From positions 1-49,619 of the IMG/VR virus record IMGVR_UViG_3300025308_000005: a stretch of DNA of 49,619 bases, one strand, 5' to 3'. The stretch is from a virus. Every line of letters starts with the position of its first letter. Position 1 is the stretch's first letter. Made by a program: the position numbers and the translations under genes. This document shows, piece by piece, positions 23,373-31,488 of this stretch. The notes beneath the pieces are model-generated. The model was given only the letters and a program-made list of their open reading frames with translations, made no database searches and was not told the DNA's origin.

Positions 23373-23705
23373 TTAAGCGACGGGCCAGAGTTCGACCGAG
23401 ATCGCGTTCGGGTCGAGTGGCACCTCGGTGCGGACGATGGTCGGCTCGCCGGTTTGCGGATCCGGATCGCCTTCGACTCCCTGGTATTGCTTGGCCGGGA
23501 TACGAATGATCGCCAGGCAAGCTCCGCCGCTCTTCGGGTTGATCCTGACTGCGCCGGCCTTGTCTTTCACGACGTTGAGCAGCACCTGGCTGTCGGCCTG
23601 CAGTGCAGCGCAGTCGATGGCTGTGCCAGCGATCGAGATAGTGGCGCCGGACACGCCGAAGTCGGCGACCGGCTGTCCTGGGGATTGAATGGTGATATGT
23701 GCCAT
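23373..23705 (-). CDS. Small tail/baseplate-associated protein
   Basis: A 110-residue beta-rich protein with an N-terminal repeat of short strands (ITIQSPGQPVADFGVSGATISIAG) and a C-terminal region ending in ISVELWPVA. I do not recognise the family. Its position between the fibre gene and the variable protein gene suggests that it is part of the fibre or links the variable protein to it. Confidence 0.6.
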   Translation of the reverse strand: MAHITIQSPGQPVADFGVSGATISIAGTAIDCAALQADSQVLLNVVKDKAGAVRINPKSGGACLAIIRIPAKQYQGVEGDPDPQTGEPTIVRTEVPLDPNAISVELWPVA

Positions 23706-23715
23706 GTTCAGCTCC

Positions 23716-24669
23716 TTAGTAGGCTAGGTTGGTTGGGTAATTCACGTTTGCCAGGGTGACTGCAAAGCGGCTGCGCCAGTCATTGGTCGGCTGAGCATCT
23801 ACGCTGTTCAGTCTCGACAGCTTCCAGCGCACCACGACATCGTCCGCCGCCGAGAACAGCGTGACGATGAAGTTGTTGGTGTTGCGCGTGGTCACCTTCA
23901 GGCTGCGCTCGTCGCACGGGCTGCCGACAGCGCTCAGCACCTCGAACTCGACGGTGTAGTTGGTATCGGGCAGAACATTGACCAGCGGTACGGTGTAGGT
24001 CACCGGCGTGCCGACCGAGTTCGGGTAGTCCAATTCGGTCGCGCACAGTCTCGACGACAGGGTGCATGCGGCCAGATCGGCTCCCGCATCGTTTGCCGGG
24101 ATGGTGATGCTCAGCAGCGTCACTGTGCTGGTTGGCGGCGTCGGGCTTGCGATGGTGGTGATCTTGAGCTTGGGCACGCCAGCGACAAGTTGCAGGTAGG
24201 CATAGACCGTTGCGCTGGCCGCTTCGCCGACCGGCACACTCATATCGGAGTCGTGTGCTGGAACGAAGAACTTTCGCCCTTCTAGGTAGCAGACGCCGGC
24301 TGCAATCGAGAGCAGGCGGTTCGCGCCTTTTTTGCTCACCACGCCACCGGACACCATGCCGTAGTTGTACATGGTGAACTCGCCCTGCTGCTGGTTGATC
24401 TTGTGCAGCGCATGAACTCCGGAATTAGCAAGGGCAGCCTGCTCCATCGAGAACTTGATCGCGCCGCTGACCATGTTGTGCATGTCCGGATCGAGCCCTT
24501 CGAGATTCGCCTCGGCAGCAACGAGGCGCTCCTTCAGGTGCTGCGTGCGGTTTGCCAGCTGCTTTGCCTGGACGTTTGCCGTCCCATTTTCTCCGCCGAG
24601 AATCGCATCAGTTGTTTCGATGCGATAGATGCCATTTTCCCAGGCGGTGCCTTCGGTTAGATTTGCCAT
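23716..24669 (-). CDS. Tail fibre protein
   Basis: A 317-residue protein with the common N-terminal phage-fibre attachment motif (ENGIYRIETTDAILGGENGTANVQAKQLANRTQHLKERL, about 11-50), a coiled-coil segment (about 50-100) and a beta-rich body. It lies after I and is probably the base of the fibre, equivalent in place to P2 gpH but much shorter. The distal receptor-binding role would be taken by the DGR variable protein downstream. Confidence 0.75.
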   Translation of the reverse strand: MANLTEGTAWENGIYRIETTDAILGGENGTANVQAKQLANRTQHLKERLVAAEANLEGLDPDMHNMVSGAIKFSMEQAALANSGVHALHKINQQQGEFTMYNYGMVSGGVVSKKGANRLLSIAAGVCYLEGRKFFVPAHDSDMSVPVGEAASATVYAYLQLVAGVPKLKITTIASPTPPTSTVTLLSITIPANDAGADLAACTLSSRLCATELDYPNSVGTPVTYTVPLVNVLPDTNYTVEFEVLSAVGSPCDERSLKVTTRNTNNFIVTLFSAADDVVVRWKLSRLNSVDAQPTNDWRSRFAVTLANVNYPTNLAY

Positions 24670-24678
24670 GATTCCTCC

Positions 24679-25116
24679 TTAAAAAATAATCGTCCAGGTG
24701 CCGGACAGTGACAGGTCTGCGTCCTTCTGAATGGCGGCGCGCGCCTTTCTGGCGAACAGGGTGTTGTCGGCGCAGCGCAGGCCGAACTCGGTAATCGCCA
24801 GACCGTTTGCCTCGTTCGTCGATAGCGTCCAGGCAAAAGCAGCCTTTCCGACATCCGGATAGCTCACGCTGGTGACGGGCTTGAAGAATGCGCCGGTCAG
24901 TCCGGTATTGTTCGGGCTGGCGGCGGCAGTCCCGATGCCGAAGCCGATGTGGGTAATGTGCCGATTCGCGACGTCACCTGCGATCAGGTGAGCAAGCTGG
25001 GTGCGTGCCAGGCTGACGATCAGGTTGGGTTCGTCGATGGTTTCGACCAGCTTCCCGCCTCGGAATAATTCAAGATGAAAGTCTCCGCGCAGGGGGATGT
25101 TGTCGTTCAGATTCAT
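24679..25116 (-). CDS. Tail-associated beta-rich protein
   Basis: A 145-residue protein, beta-strand-rich, starting MNLNDNIPLRGDFHLELFRGGK and containing HITHIGFGIGTAAASPNNTGLTGAFFKPV, a pattern found in small phage tail/fibre proteins encoded next to gpI. It is coupled by ATGA to gpI upstream. It is likely a baseplate or fibre-connector component; the exact role is unknown. Confidence 0.6.
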   Translation of the reverse strand: MNLNDNIPLRGDFHLELFRGGKLVETIDEPNLIVSLARTQLAHLIAGDVANRHITHIGFGIGTAAASPNNTGLTGAFFKPVTSVSYPDVGKAAFAWTLSTNEANGLAITEFGLRCADNTLFARKARAAIQKDADLSLSGTWTIIF

Positions 25117-26081
25117 GCTGCCTCCAGTGAAAATTGGATCCCGCTATTTGCAGATAGCACGCCGTTGTAGCGGTACTGCCCGTTGTATTTAAGCCTGCGC
25201 ACCGCCGCGATCGGCATCACGGCGTCTTCTGCGCACGGTGCCGATGCGCCGTAATCGATCAGGCCGTCTGCCTGCGACGAACCGTCATACATCGCGAATC
25301 GGCGCACGTAGTCTTCCTGGGCAAGGCTCGCCGAGAAGTCGAGCGCTGTCTCTTCATCACCGGCGCGCCAGTGGCTGTCGTTGACGGCATAGCCACCCGC
25401 ATACAGGTAGGTGCCATTGGCGGAAAGATGGCCGCCATAGGTCAGCGGTATGCCTTGGTCGTACTGCAGGCTGCCGTCGTAGCGGCGACGCCATGGCGTG
25501 ATGTCGCTCAATCCGTCCAGGTGCAGCTCAATGCCGACCAGCTCTGTGGGTGGTGCGCTGTCGCTGATGTTGGCGGTGAATGTCACGTTGCCCAGATGAC
25601 GGCTGACTGGCGCGTACTCCGCGCAGGTGGCGCGGATGCGGTCAACTACCGCAGCGGATAGGCCGGAGGTTTCGCCCAGGTCTGCCTCGATTGCGTATTC
25701 CGCCCATGATGCCGAGCTGTAGGTCAGCGATCCGTCCGCAAAATGGGTGCCGTCGTAGGTTCTCGGCACGCCGCCCTCGATCAGCCGCGATTGATCGCCG
25801 AATCCGATCGAGGCCAGCGCGCGCTTAATCGAGTGCACCGTGCCTTTTTGACGATGCAGCTCGAACGAGCGGGTCAGAAGATCCCGCTGGCCTTGTACCG
25901 TGTCTGCATTCGTCCATCCCTCTCCGTCGGTTACATGCAGCGCCCATGCCAACCATGGCAGCGCGGCTTCCGGGCAGGTCTGCGGGTTCCATAGGCTGTC
26001 GAGCGTGACCGCAAGGTCGCGAGATATCGCGGCCTCAGTGGCGCGCATCAGCGGCGTCGAATTTGGCGGGAGCAGGGTCAT
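25113..26081 (-). CDS. I: Baseplate protein gpI, extended
   Basis: A 322-residue protein. Residues 1-110 match the P2 gpI family (SLWNPQTCPEAALPWLAWALHVTDGEGW, RDLLTRSFELHRQKGT, IKRALASIG). P2 gpI is only 176 residues; here a C-terminal extension of about 150 residues contains repeated YDG/YGG-type strands (RRRYDGSLQYDQGIPLTYGG, LKYNGQYRYNGVL) that may form a fibre-binding platform. It is coupled to J upstream. Confidence 0.88.
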   Translation of the reverse strand: MTLLPPNSTPLMRATEAAISRDLAVTLDSLWNPQTCPEAALPWLAWALHVTDGEGWTNADTVQGQRDLLTRSFELHRQKGTVHSIKRALASIGFGDQSRLIEGGVPRTYDGTHFADGSLTYSSASWAEYAIEADLGETSGLSAAVVDRIRATCAEYAPVSRHLGNVTFTANISDSAPPTELVGIELHLDGLSDITPWRRRYDGSLQYDQGIPLTYGGHLSANGTYLYAGGYAVNDSHWRAGDEETALDFSASLAQEDYVRRFAMYDGSSQADGLIDYGASAPCAEDAVMPIAAVRRLKYNGQYRYNGVLSANSGIQFSLEAA

Positions 26082-26920
26082 TGCCCGGTGCCTCCGAGTG
26101 TGATAGCAATGCCGGTGCAGTTGGCTACCTGGTCAGACGCAACAGTAAGGTGTGCCGACGGGCTGCTCAGCTCTACGCGCATCACGCCTGGCTGGTGCAG
26201 GGCGGCGAGCAGGCCTGATTGGGCAATGTCGCGACCGAGATAGAACTGTTCGTCAACGTATCGCTGGCAGGCCTGCTGTGCGGCAGCGAGGATGGTTCCG
26301 GTGTCCGGGCCTGGCAGGCAGATCAGGCTGGCCTGCACGGCATAGTTGATCACGGCTGGCGCTACAGCCTCTACGGTGTCGCATAGGGGGCGCACGGTGT
26401 CTGCTGATGCCGCTGCCAGCACAGTTGACAGCAGTGCAGCGTCCGGCACGCCGTCTTGAGCCAGCACGACTAGGCGAACTACGCCAGGCGCCGGGCTCAG
26501 CACGGTGACGTCGCGCACCGCAGGCGATGCCGAGAGTGAATGGAAGCGGTAGGCCTGTATCGGGCCGGCAACAGAGAATCCTTCCAGAGACAGCTGCGCA
26601 CGGGCGCGCAGTGCGGCGTCACTCTCGGCATCAAGGCGCGCGATTCCATATAGTGCAACCAGGTGATCGAGGTCTGTCCCAATGGCATAAGCCAGCATCA
26701 CGGACTTGGCGGCGTCGTTGATGCGAGCGCGGAGCGTCAGCTCGCGATAGGCGGCTACTTCGCACAGCTTTGTCAGCGGCTCGGATTCAAGATCCAGCAC
26801 GGCTGCGGAATCTGGATGGCGCAAGATCAGATCGGACTTGATGGCGGCCAAGATGGCCTCGTAGTCCAGCGTCTCGATGGAATCTGGTGCTGGCAGTTGG
26901 GAGAGGTCGACAGAGCTCAT
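26078..26920 (-). CDS. J: Baseplate wedge protein gpJ
   Basis: A 280-residue member of the gpJ/gp6-like baseplate wedge family. Features: LESEPLTKLCEVAAYRELTLRARINDAAKSVMLAYAIGTDLDHLVALYG (about 50-100) and LSLEGFSVAGPIQAYRFHSLSASPAVRDVTV (about 115-145). It would bridge the hub and the peripheral baseplate. It directly follows W, as in P2. Confidence 0.93.
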   Translation of the reverse strand: MSSVDLSQLPAPDSIETLDYEAILAAIKSDLILRHPDSAAVLDLESEPLTKLCEVAAYRELTLRARINDAAKSVMLAYAIGTDLDHLVALYGIARLDAESDAALRARAQLSLEGFSVAGPIQAYRFHSLSASPAVRDVTVLSPAPGVVRLVVLAQDGVPDAALLSTVLAAASADTVRPLCDTVEAVAPAVINYAVQASLICLPGPDTGTILAAAQQACQRYVDEQFYLGRDIAQSGLLAALHQPGVMRVELSSPSAHLTVASDQVANCTGIAITLGGTGQ

Positions 26921-27271
26921 TTACGCCACCCTTACCTTGAGGCTCAGCTTGCTGCCGGATCGCTGGCCTCCGCGGCGAACGCCATCGATGTCCAAAATGC
27001 CGTTTCCGGCCTGGTCGATGAAGAATTGAGCCTTGCTGATCAGCAAGCGAGGCTCCCAGCGGTGCACGGCCATGACGGTAGCAGCCATCAGTCGCAGCTG
27101 CGTGGCGCGATGGGTGGGCTGATCAATCAGCTCAGGGACGATAGAGCCATAGTCTCGGCGCATGCAGCGTGTGCCGATGCGCGTGGTCAGGATGTCGTGC
27201 ACAGATTGGCGAATATGCTCGACTTCATCCATACGCTCTCCGCTGGTCGCATTCATGCCGATGGCGCTCAT
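26921..27271 (-). CDS. W: Baseplate protein gpW (gp25-like)
   Basis: A 116-residue GPW/gp25-family protein: HIRQSVHDILTTRIGTRCMRRDYGSIVPELIDQP (about 15-50) is the conserved block, with the RDYGS motif typical of sheath-initiating gp25 homologues. It nucleates sheath polymerisation at the baseplate. Its start overlaps V by ATGA. Confidence 0.93.
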   Translation of the reverse strand: MSAIGMNATSGERMDEVEHIRQSVHDILTTRIGTRCMRRDYGSIVPELIDQPTHRATQLRLMAATVMAVHRWEPRLLISKAQFFIDQAGNGILDIDGVRRGGQRSGSKLSLKVRVA

Positions 27272-27858
27272 TGCGGCGCTCCCACATCGCCGCCTTGCGG
27301 GTCAGGATGTCCGTGATTGAGGAAGCTGATGCCGCCGATCACGACGTCGCCGTCGATGACAGCTGCTGCTGCGCCACCGCCGGAGCCTGACATGCCGCCT
27401 TTGTATGTGAGCAGGCCATCCACGGTGAGCGTGCCAGTGACGTGTGTTGCTGGGCATTCGATGGTGACTTGCTCGGATGCCTGCACCAGTGCCGTCTTGA
27501 TGCCGCTGGCGATTAGTGCGCCGGAGTCGTGGTTGTAGCTGACGCGCGCGCCGTCCGGGTAGGCGGTGACGTGTTCGGCGGCAGAGCCGCTCGGCGAGTC
27601 GTGTGCGTCGCTGTAGATCGATGGGATGACGATGCCGTTTGCCAGCTCGCCGCTTGGTGAGAGGATCATGACTTGCTCACCGACGGTCGGCGGATTCCAG
27701 TCACGCGTCGATCCGGCCCGTTCGCATTTCCACTTGAGCCATTCGGTGTGGAGGTTGCCGCTCTTCACGCGTACTCGGCGCGCGACATGATCTACATCGT
27801 GAATGGTTCCGATGCGGATCATGTTTTCGATTTTGCGGGAGAGTTCGGCGAGCGTCAT
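27268..27858 (-). CDS. V: Baseplate spike protein gpV
   Basis: A 196-residue P2 gpV homologue forming the membrane-piercing spike. An OB-fold N-terminus (IRIGTIHDVDHVARRVRVKSGNLHTEWLKW) is followed by GEQVMILSPSGELANGIVIPSIYS and a beta-helical stem; the C-terminal NHGHPDPQGGD carries the histidines usual in iron-binding spike tips. It would be the first gene of the Ogr-driven V transcript. Confidence 0.93.
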   Translation of the reverse strand: MTLAELSRKIENMIRIGTIHDVDHVARRVRVKSGNLHTEWLKWKCERAGSTRDWNPPTVGEQVMILSPSGELANGIVIPSIYSDAHDSPSGSAAEHVTAYPDGARVSYNHDSGALIASGIKTALVQASEQVTIECPATHVTGTLTVDGLLTYKGGMSGSGGGAAAAVIDGDVVIGGISFLNHGHPDPQGGDVGAPQ

Positions 27859-27903
27859 GCCGACGAATATGCCTCGCGATGATTGTTATGGCTTCCGGCG
27901 CAT

Positions 27904-27926
27904 GTTGTGTTCGCCGATTCCACAAC
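27904..27926 (-). promoter_or_regulatory. Ogr site and late promoter for V
   Basis: GTTGTG-N11-CACAAC inverted repeat, one base different from the other two copies. Downstream sequence is conserved with the FI promoter (AGCCATA-x-CAATCA-x-CGCGAGGCAT), with a -10-like CATATT 33-38 nt after the repeat. The predicted +1 falls on or next to the V start codon, so the transcript may be leaderless. Confidence 0.75.
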
Positions 27927-28382
27927 TCAGCGCGCTAGATGCGAGAGCGTCAGTTCTTCTACCAGGTCGATATCTGCATCGGTGAAACCGATCAGTTCGC
28001 GCCGGGCATATTGCACTTCGAGATTGCTGCGGCGACGGTTGACCTTGTCTCTCAGTCCACGCTGATGGACGTTGGCGATGCGCTGCACTTCGTCGGCAAA
28101 GGTGACGGTGGCGCTGTCCGCGCTAGATTCTGCCTTGAGGAAGCGGTTGGTGCGAATCTTGGCAAACATGGTGCGGCGGATACGACCTTTCTTGCTGCGC
28201 AGCTTCTGCTCCTTGCGCGGCTCGAAGGCGCTCCCGTCCGGGTTGAGCTGTGCGGCGATGCGCTTGGCCTGGCTGGGGCGCAGTCTCGCGGCGATCTGAC
28301 GAGCCAGCTGTCGGCGGGAGGATGGCTCCAGGTTGCCCAGCAGCGCGTCGCAGTAAGCGTTTATCGGTTCAAGTTCGTTCAT
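27927..28382 (-). CDS. S: Tail completion protein gpS
   Basis: A 151-residue member of the phage virion morphogenesis/gpS family: LRPSQAKRIAAQLNPDGSAFEPRK near residues 35-60 and ANVHQRGLRDKVN near 100-112. Start ATG at 28382 (MNELEPINAYCDALL) overlaps the R stop by ATGA; the longer frame upstream is improbable. It helps finish the tail together with R. The Ogr site for V lies just after its stop. Confidence 0.88.
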   Translation of the reverse strand: MNELEPINAYCDALLGNLEPSSRRQLARQIAARLRPSQAKRIAAQLNPDGSAFEPRKEQKLRSKKGRIRRTMFAKIRTNRFLKAESSADSATVTFADEVQRIANVHQRGLRDKVNRRRSNLEVQYARRELIGFTDADIDLVEELTLSHLAR

Positions 28383-28846
28383 TGTGTGTTTATTAGTGCA
28401 CCCTTGACGTAGAGCTCCCACCCAATCTGTCCACCAAGGTCTGGCAGGGCTGGTTCGTCCGGGTGGGTAGCGGTGTAGCTGCCGTCTACATTGGCGGAGA
28501 CGATGACGCGCTCGGTCAGGTCGATCTTGATCTCGAGGTCGACAGTGTCGTGATCGATAATCTCAGCCTCCATGCGGATGGCCTGCTGCTGCTTTTCAGG
28601 ATTCTGCAGGATCTCTGGCTGGTTGATAGCGATCCAGGCAAGCAGCGGGATCATCAGGGTGTCAGCATGGTCGGTGAAGTTGGTGATGACGATGCTGACG
28701 GTGTAGCGGTACTCGAACGACAACCCACCGCCGATGCGGCTGACGACATTGCCCTGCTCGATGAAGACGTGCAGGTTAGTCGGCGTCTTTTTAAGGCATG
28801 GAACGCAGTCTTCTAGGTGCTTTCTAAGTTCGGTCGGCTTTTTCAT
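28379..28846 (-). CDS. R: Tail completion protein gpR
   Basis: A 155-residue P2 gpR homologue: MKKPTELRKHLEDCVPCLKKTPTNLHVFIEQGNVV at the N-terminus and GLSFEYRYTVSIVITNFTDHADTLMIPLLAWIAINQPEIL in the middle are typical. It is required for tail completion with S, which follows directly. Its start overlaps the zinc-ribbon microprotein gene. Confidence 0.9.
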   Translation of the reverse strand: MKKPTELRKHLEDCVPCLKKTPTNLHVFIEQGNVVSRIGGGLSFEYRYTVSIVITNFTDHADTLMIPLLAWIAINQPEILQNPEKQQQAIRMEAEIIDHDTVDLEIKIDLTERVIVSANVDGSYTATHPDEPALPDLGGQIGWELYVKGALINTQ

Positions 28847-28938
28847 TCTTTCGTCCTTGCTTCGCGCGAGCCGCAGCTATGGCATGGGCCGCCGGGTAGT
28901 CGCCACACTCTGCATTGATGGCACTGGTAGTAGGCCAT
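28843..28938 (-). CDS. 31-residue zinc-ribbon microprotein
   Basis: MAYYQCHQCRVWRLPGGP followed by CHSCGS and a basic tail: two CxxC knuckles ten residues apart within 31 residues, enough for a rubredoxin-like zinc knuckle. Its stop overlaps the gpR start (ATGA), so it is translationally coupled, and its start follows the preceding stop by a few bases. It resembles in size and motif the small Com-type RNA-binding knuckles of Mu-like phages, but relatedness is unproven. Confidence 0.55.
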   Translation of the reverse strand: MAYYQCHQCRVWRLPGGPCHSCGSREARTKE

Positions 28939-28939
28939 G

Positions 28940-29506
28940 TCACCACCTGTACTCGGCTCCGATGCCGACGAAGTAGTCCATGGAGACGGGGTCGCCCAGG
29001 GTCTGGTCCAGGCTGGCGACGATGCCGACATGGACTGCCTTGATGCGGAAGAGTCCCTGATGCGCTTGCAGGCGTGCAGCCGCTGCGCCGTTCTTGAATC
29101 CAGCATAGAGTCCGATGCCGCCGCGGTCGTCCCATGCCAGCCAGGGCAGCGGGTCTGCGCGAACGAAGGTGCGGCTCTCGCCGGTGTCGGTGTCGATGAT
29201 GGTGGTGACGGTGTGCGGCTGCTCGCCTTCGATCTTGCTGCTGGCGATCACTTGCTGGCGGTCGTCCTGCACCACTTCTGGCGGCAGTTCGATCTTGCGC
29301 TTGAGCTGCGCACCGCCTGTGTAGACCTTGATCGGCGACTTGACTGCGACGCCGACCTTGGGCGCGTTCTTCACCTCGTCGGCCGGCGTGGCTTCGACGG
29401 TCTTGCCGACTTCAGCTGGCTGGCGATCATGAGCCAGCCAGGCGATGACAATGCAGGCCAGCAGTAGAGTCAGCAGGAACGGCCAATTCGAGCGGATCCA
29501 GTTCAT
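28940..29506 (-). CDS. Membrane-anchored protein in lysis cassette
   Basis: A 188-residue protein starting MNWIRSNWPFLLTLLLACIVIAWLAHD, a single N-terminal membrane anchor, followed by a charged periplasmic region (about 30-110). The C-terminal 60 residues show alternating hydrophobic/polar strands ending in aromatic residues (GIGAEYRW), like small outer-membrane strand segments. It follows the endolysin with ATGA overlap. An anchored protein here suggests a spanin-type role, but no spanin family is recognised. Confidence 0.55.
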   Translation of the reverse strand: MNWIRSNWPFLLTLLLACIVIAWLAHDRQPAEVGKTVEATPADEVKNAPKVGVAVKSPIKVYTGGAQLKRKIELPPEVVQDDRQQVIASSKIEGEQPHTVTTIIDTDTGESRTFVRADPLPWLAWDDRGGIGLYAGFKNGAAAARLQAHQGLFRIKAVHVGIVASLDQTLGDPVSMDYFVGIGAEYRW

Positions 29507-30273
29507 GCTGCAACCCCGTGCCGTTCGTATGCGCGCGCCAGCTTGACGTCGTAGAGGTTTTCCTTGTACGCCGGGCCGTTGTAGATTCTGGCGAACTCGG
29601 CCCACTTGCGGGACTTGAGCGCCTTGTGAAGTGCTGGGTCGGCCTTGACGAAGCGCACGAAGGCGTCGAGCTGCTCGCCTTCGCTTTGCTGCATGCAGGC
29701 CATGAAGTCTTGCGCGCTGGTGTAGCCGAGCGTCTGCCAGTGGAAGCCCATGATCTGGAACAGACCCCAGCTCGCGGACTCGATCGCGCATGTCTGGTCG
29801 ATGGTGCAGGCATTGCGGAAGCGGGCGTGCTCAGATGCGCCGCCTGCGTAGCCGCCGCGCTGCTTGCTGACCAGGTTCGGGTATTGAGCGGCGAGGGAAT
29901 CCGCATCGTAATCGTCGCCCTTGAGCTGCCTGTACATGACGTGGCGCTCGAACAGGATGGTGGGCCTGCCGTCCGGCAGAAACCCTTCCCCGGCACTCTC
30001 GACTTCGGTGATGGTGAGGATGCTGGCCTCGTCCACGTCGAGCGCTTCAGCTGCTGCCATCACTGCGGTATGGATTAGGTGGCGGCTGAATGCGCCGCCA
30101 TTCTGCAGCGCGGAGAGGGTCTGGGTTCCGGCTACGCCATCTGCAGCCAGGCCTGAGCGGCGCTGGAAATCTCTCACGGCGGCTTCGGTTGCATCGCCGT
30201 ACCAGCCATCAGGCTCGATGCCGAGGCGTTTCTGCAGCTCGCGCACTTCTGCGCCGGTGTCTCCATTACGCAT
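29503..30273 (-). CDS. Endolysin: PG-binding plus N-acetylmuramidase
   Basis: A 256-residue cell-wall hydrolase starting MRNGDTGAEVRELQKRLG. An N-terminal peptidoglycan-binding domain (about 1-65: LQKRLGIEPDGWYGDATEAAVRDFQRRSGL) is followed by an N-acetylmuramidase domain (DUF3380 type) with ESAGEGFLPDGRPTILFERHVMY, where the catalytic Glu lies, and ASWGLFQIMGFHW. It degrades murein for lysis. No signal peptide is present, so release depends on the holin-like genes upstream. Confidence 0.9.
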   Translation of the reverse strand: MRNGDTGAEVRELQKRLGIEPDGWYGDATEAAVRDFQRRSGLAADGVAGTQTLSALQNGGAFSRHLIHTAVMAAAEALDVDEASILTITEVESAGEGFLPDGRPTILFERHVMYRQLKGDDYDADSLAAQYPNLVSKQRGGYAGGASEHARFRNACTIDQTCAIESASWGLFQIMGFHWQTLGYTSAQDFMACMQQSEGEQLDAFVRFVKADPALHKALKSRKWAEFARIYNGPAYKENLYDVKLARAYERHGVAA

Positions 30274-30547
30274 TCCAGTTCTCCCAGTTGTCGATGAATT
30301 GTTCGATGGCGCTTTCAAGGCGATTCAGCATCTTGGGCCAGACGAACAGGGCGAGTGCGGCAGCCATGACGATGTGCCAAATATCGGCCTTGTCTGGTTC
30401 GGCGATCATCCAGATGCCGATCACGCCGGTGATCAGGTATTTGACGACGCGGCACAGCCTGTCTCCGCCTTGCATCAATGCGGCGGCCGCGATGGCTTCG
30501 CCAAGCAGGTAGAGCCCGAGTAGAAAGACGATTATTTGTTGAGCCAT
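30266..30547 (-). CDS. Holin-like membrane protein
   Basis: A 93-residue protein with three hydrophobic helices (about 4-23, 36-52, 58-72) and a charged C-terminus (ESAIEQFIDNWENW). The size, three helices and position immediately before the endolysin fit a class I holin or antiholin. It overlaps both neighbours. Confidence 0.7.
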   Translation of the reverse strand: MAQQIIVFLLGLYLLGEAIAAAALMQGGDRLCRVVKYLITGVIGIWMIAEPDKADIWHIVMAAALALFVWPKMLNRLESAIEQFIDNWENWNA

Positions 30548-30864
30548 GATTTCACCTTATCGATCAGCCAGTCTCGGCTGGCCTTGTGGATCGCCATAAA
30601 TCCAAGGATGGCAGCGGCCGGGCGCTGCGGCATTTCGCCCAGGAAGTACAGCGCCGCAGGAGTCAGGTATCCGGATGCGACGGTCCCGGCCATGATTGCC
30701 AGTGAAGACCTGACGAAGGTGGTTCGCTCTCCGATTGCGACAGCCATCCACGATCCGGCGAAAGCGGCGATCAGCACGGCAACGGGAACGCCGAACAGAA
30801 ACGAGATCGCGCCGGTGATGGCGGGCAGGATTGTGGCTTTGATAACGCCAAGCTGGTCATTCAT
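30532..30864 (-). CDS. Putative holin
   Basis: A 110-residue protein with hydrophobic helices at about 8-45 (two segments) and 55-75, glycine/alanine rich, and a basic C-terminal tail (HKASRDWLIDKVKSWLNK), typical of phage holins. It stands with the next gene as a holin/antiholin pair. Which of the two is the holin cannot be told from sequence. Confidence 0.7.
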   Translation of the reverse strand: MNDQLGVIKATILPAITGAISFLFGVPVAVLIAAFAGSWMAVAIGERTTFVRSSLAIMAGTVASGYLTPAALYFLGEMPQRPAAAILGFMAIHKASRDWLIDKVKSWLNK

Positions 30865-31278
30865 TCAGGCCCCCATGATTTCGTTGAGCGCCTGTTCCGG
30901 CGTGATGTCCAGCTTGTATCCAAGCGCAAGGCGCTCTGCGGAGACAGTTATCGGGCAGCCGTGACGGACCTGGACGGCATAGGCATTCGCCTCTGACCAT
31001 AGCCGGTAGCTGCGCAGCAGGCCATAGGCGATCGAGTGCAGTGAGAATCCAAGCAGGGAGAGTGCGATAGGTGCTCCCGTCTTGTGAGCGATAAAGCCGA
31101 TCAGCATCACGCCGATCAGACTGAGCGTCCACCATTGTTCGACGTGCTCGTATTCGTGGGCGTGAATCCCGGCGTCGCTGCGGTATTTAGTCCGAATGCG
31201 AACGACGGGGCCGTTGGCGCATCCGCCCACGTTGGGCGGCAGATTGTCGGTGTAGATGGTTATGCTCGGTAGCGTCAT
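30865..31278 (-). CDS. Membrane protein with HExxH zinc-protease motif
   Basis: A 137-residue protein. AHEYEHVEQWW (about 40-50) gives HExxH, the zinc-metallopeptidase signature, and a later SEANAYAVQ (about 96-104) supplies a plausible third ligand Glu as in gluzincins. Two hydrophobic helices (about 52-70 and 73-90) lie between. Similar small proteins occur between gpX and the holins in P2-like phages. A membrane-bound peptidase involved in lysis is possible; activity is inferred. Confidence 0.55.
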   Translation of the reverse strand: MTLPSITIYTDNLPPNVGGCANGPVVRIRTKYRSDAGIHAHEYEHVEQWWTLSLIGVMLIGFIAHKTGAPIALSLLGFSLHSIAYGLLRSYRLWSEANAYAVQVRHGCPITVSAERLALGYKLDITPEQALNEIMGA

Positions 31279-31279
31279 G

Positions 31280-31486
31280 TCAGTCCCATAGCTGGATCAG
31301 CGTGTCGTTGTTCTTGGCTGGCGCCTGGTCTGGCAGCTCGACCTGCGCTCCCATTGGGAGTGTCGGTCCGAGCGAGGCGAGTCCAGGATTGAGCTCCAGC
31401 ACCTGTTCGGTGACAACCGCGGTGCTGCCAAGGTGTCTCTGGCAGAGTGCATCCACTGTGTCGCCTTGATGTGCGGTGACGATCAT
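31280..31486 (-). CDS. X: Tail protein gpX (LysM-like)
   Basis: A 68-residue P2 gpX-family protein with a LysM-like fold: VTAHQGDTVDALCQRHLGSTAVVTEQVLELNPGLASLGP and LPMGAQVELP. It is small tail component X, probably binding the baseplate hub or peptidoglycan. It sits between L and the lysis genes as in P2. Confidence 0.9.
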   Translation of the reverse strand: MIVTAHQGDTVDALCQRHLGSTAVVTEQVLELNPGLASLGPTLPMGAQVELPDQAPAKNNDTLIQLWD

Positions 31487-31488
31487 CG

